A DNA stretch of 6,891 nt from CAZBQG01 sp964493945 (GTDB lineage Bacteria; Pseudomonadota; Alphaproteobacteria; Rhodospirillales; UBA2165). Under the pieces are notes generated by a model that saw only the letters and a list, made by a program, of their open reading frames with translations, was not told the origin of the DNA and searched no databases. Positions 6,676 through 6,891 of this stretch are shown here, piece by piece. The stretch lies in the NCBI GenBank assembly GCA_964493945.1, contig CAZBQG010000236.1:1-6891 (forward strand). Direction: 5' to 3'. The translations under genes and the position numbers were made by a program. How positions within the stretch are numbered: position 1 is the stretch's first letter; every line of letters starts with the position of its first letter.

Positions 6676-6748
6676 ACTTCGAAACAGGTAACCTTTTCGC
6701 AACTATTTCCGTGGAATATGCTCACAGTTCATCAGTGAGGTGATTCCC

Positions 6749-6891
6749 ATGCGCTACAATGTCAGATATCACGATATCTCCAACCAATGGTTGGTTTACG
6801 ACTTTGCCGACGGGATTGAAGTCGTCGGCGTGCATGCCTTGAGGGAAGATGCCATCGATGAAGCTATGAGGCTCGAAAAACGGGCCCGCAA
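6749..6891 (+). CDS. Small DUF2188-like protein, partial (right edge)
   Basis: An ATG with AGGTGA five bases upstream opens a frame that runs off the window after 47 codons. The visible part has a strand-strand-helix pattern: MRYNVRYHDISNQWLVYDFA, then IEVVGVHALREDAIDEAMRLEK. This resembles the small DUF2188-type proteins of about 60-80 residues, in which a Trp-containing strand is followed by a helix beginning with 'A..A'. No function is known for these. It lies 73 bases after the nitrilase on the same strand; the space holds a weak bulged hairpin but no T run, so it may belong to the same transcript or have its own promoter. Confidence 0.65.
   Translation, partial: MRYNVRYHDISNQWLVYDFADGIEVVGVHALREDAIDEAMRLEKRAR

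Noticed and set aside
6680..6699. Intrinsic terminator after the nitrilase
   Set aside because: CGAAA/TTTCG and AGG/CCT pair with one bulged C, but the stem is AT-rich and weak and no T run follows.

Overview
The window looks like draft or metagenome-assembled DNA (a 44-base run of N lies at 4462-4505) from a GC-rich proteobacterium. I infer an alphaproteobacterium, perhaps Rhodospirillales-like, from base composition, codon use, Shine-Dalgarno style and protein flavour; no marker gene in the window settles this.

Layout, left to right. A 425-residue protein of unknown family (102-1379, +) is followed after 44 bases by a small flavin split-barrel protein of the pyridoxamine-phosphate-oxidase type (1424-1852, +). 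That gene ends tail to tail, with a 4-base overlap, against a long SulP anion transporter on the minus strand (1849-4074). The transporter carries a STAS domain, a cysteine cluster, a proline-rich linker and a C-terminal domain resembling universal stress proteins. Behind it on the same strand is a peptidase-M15-like gene (4228-4891), broken in this assembly by the N run.

A 72-base divergent region with TTGCCA/TGGCA repeats (4892-4963) separates this from a plus-strand operon, which is the highlight of the window. Its first gene (4964-5614) has an in-frame TGA at 5219-5221 that must be read as selenocysteine. The protein is a bacterial member of the iodothyronine deiodinase family: the TGA sits exactly at the catalytic Sec of the family, the flanking SFT-U-PPY and YIREAH motifs and a second conserved histidine are present, and the reading frame is open on both sides. 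A convincing bacterial SECIS hairpin follows directly after the TGA. Twenty bases downstream is a nitrilase-superfamily enzyme with an intact Glu-Lys-Cys triad (5635-6675). The right edge holds the start of a small DUF2188-like protein (6749 onward, cut by the window end).

How they may work together: the selenoprotein and the nitrilase are very likely cotranscribed, which suggests a shared pathway. A speculative reading is processing of halogenated hydroxy-aromatic nitriles, by reductive dehalogenation plus nitrile hydrolysis. The other genes look like ordinary, loosely connected accessory genes. No RNA genes, CRISPR arrays or insertion sequences were seen.
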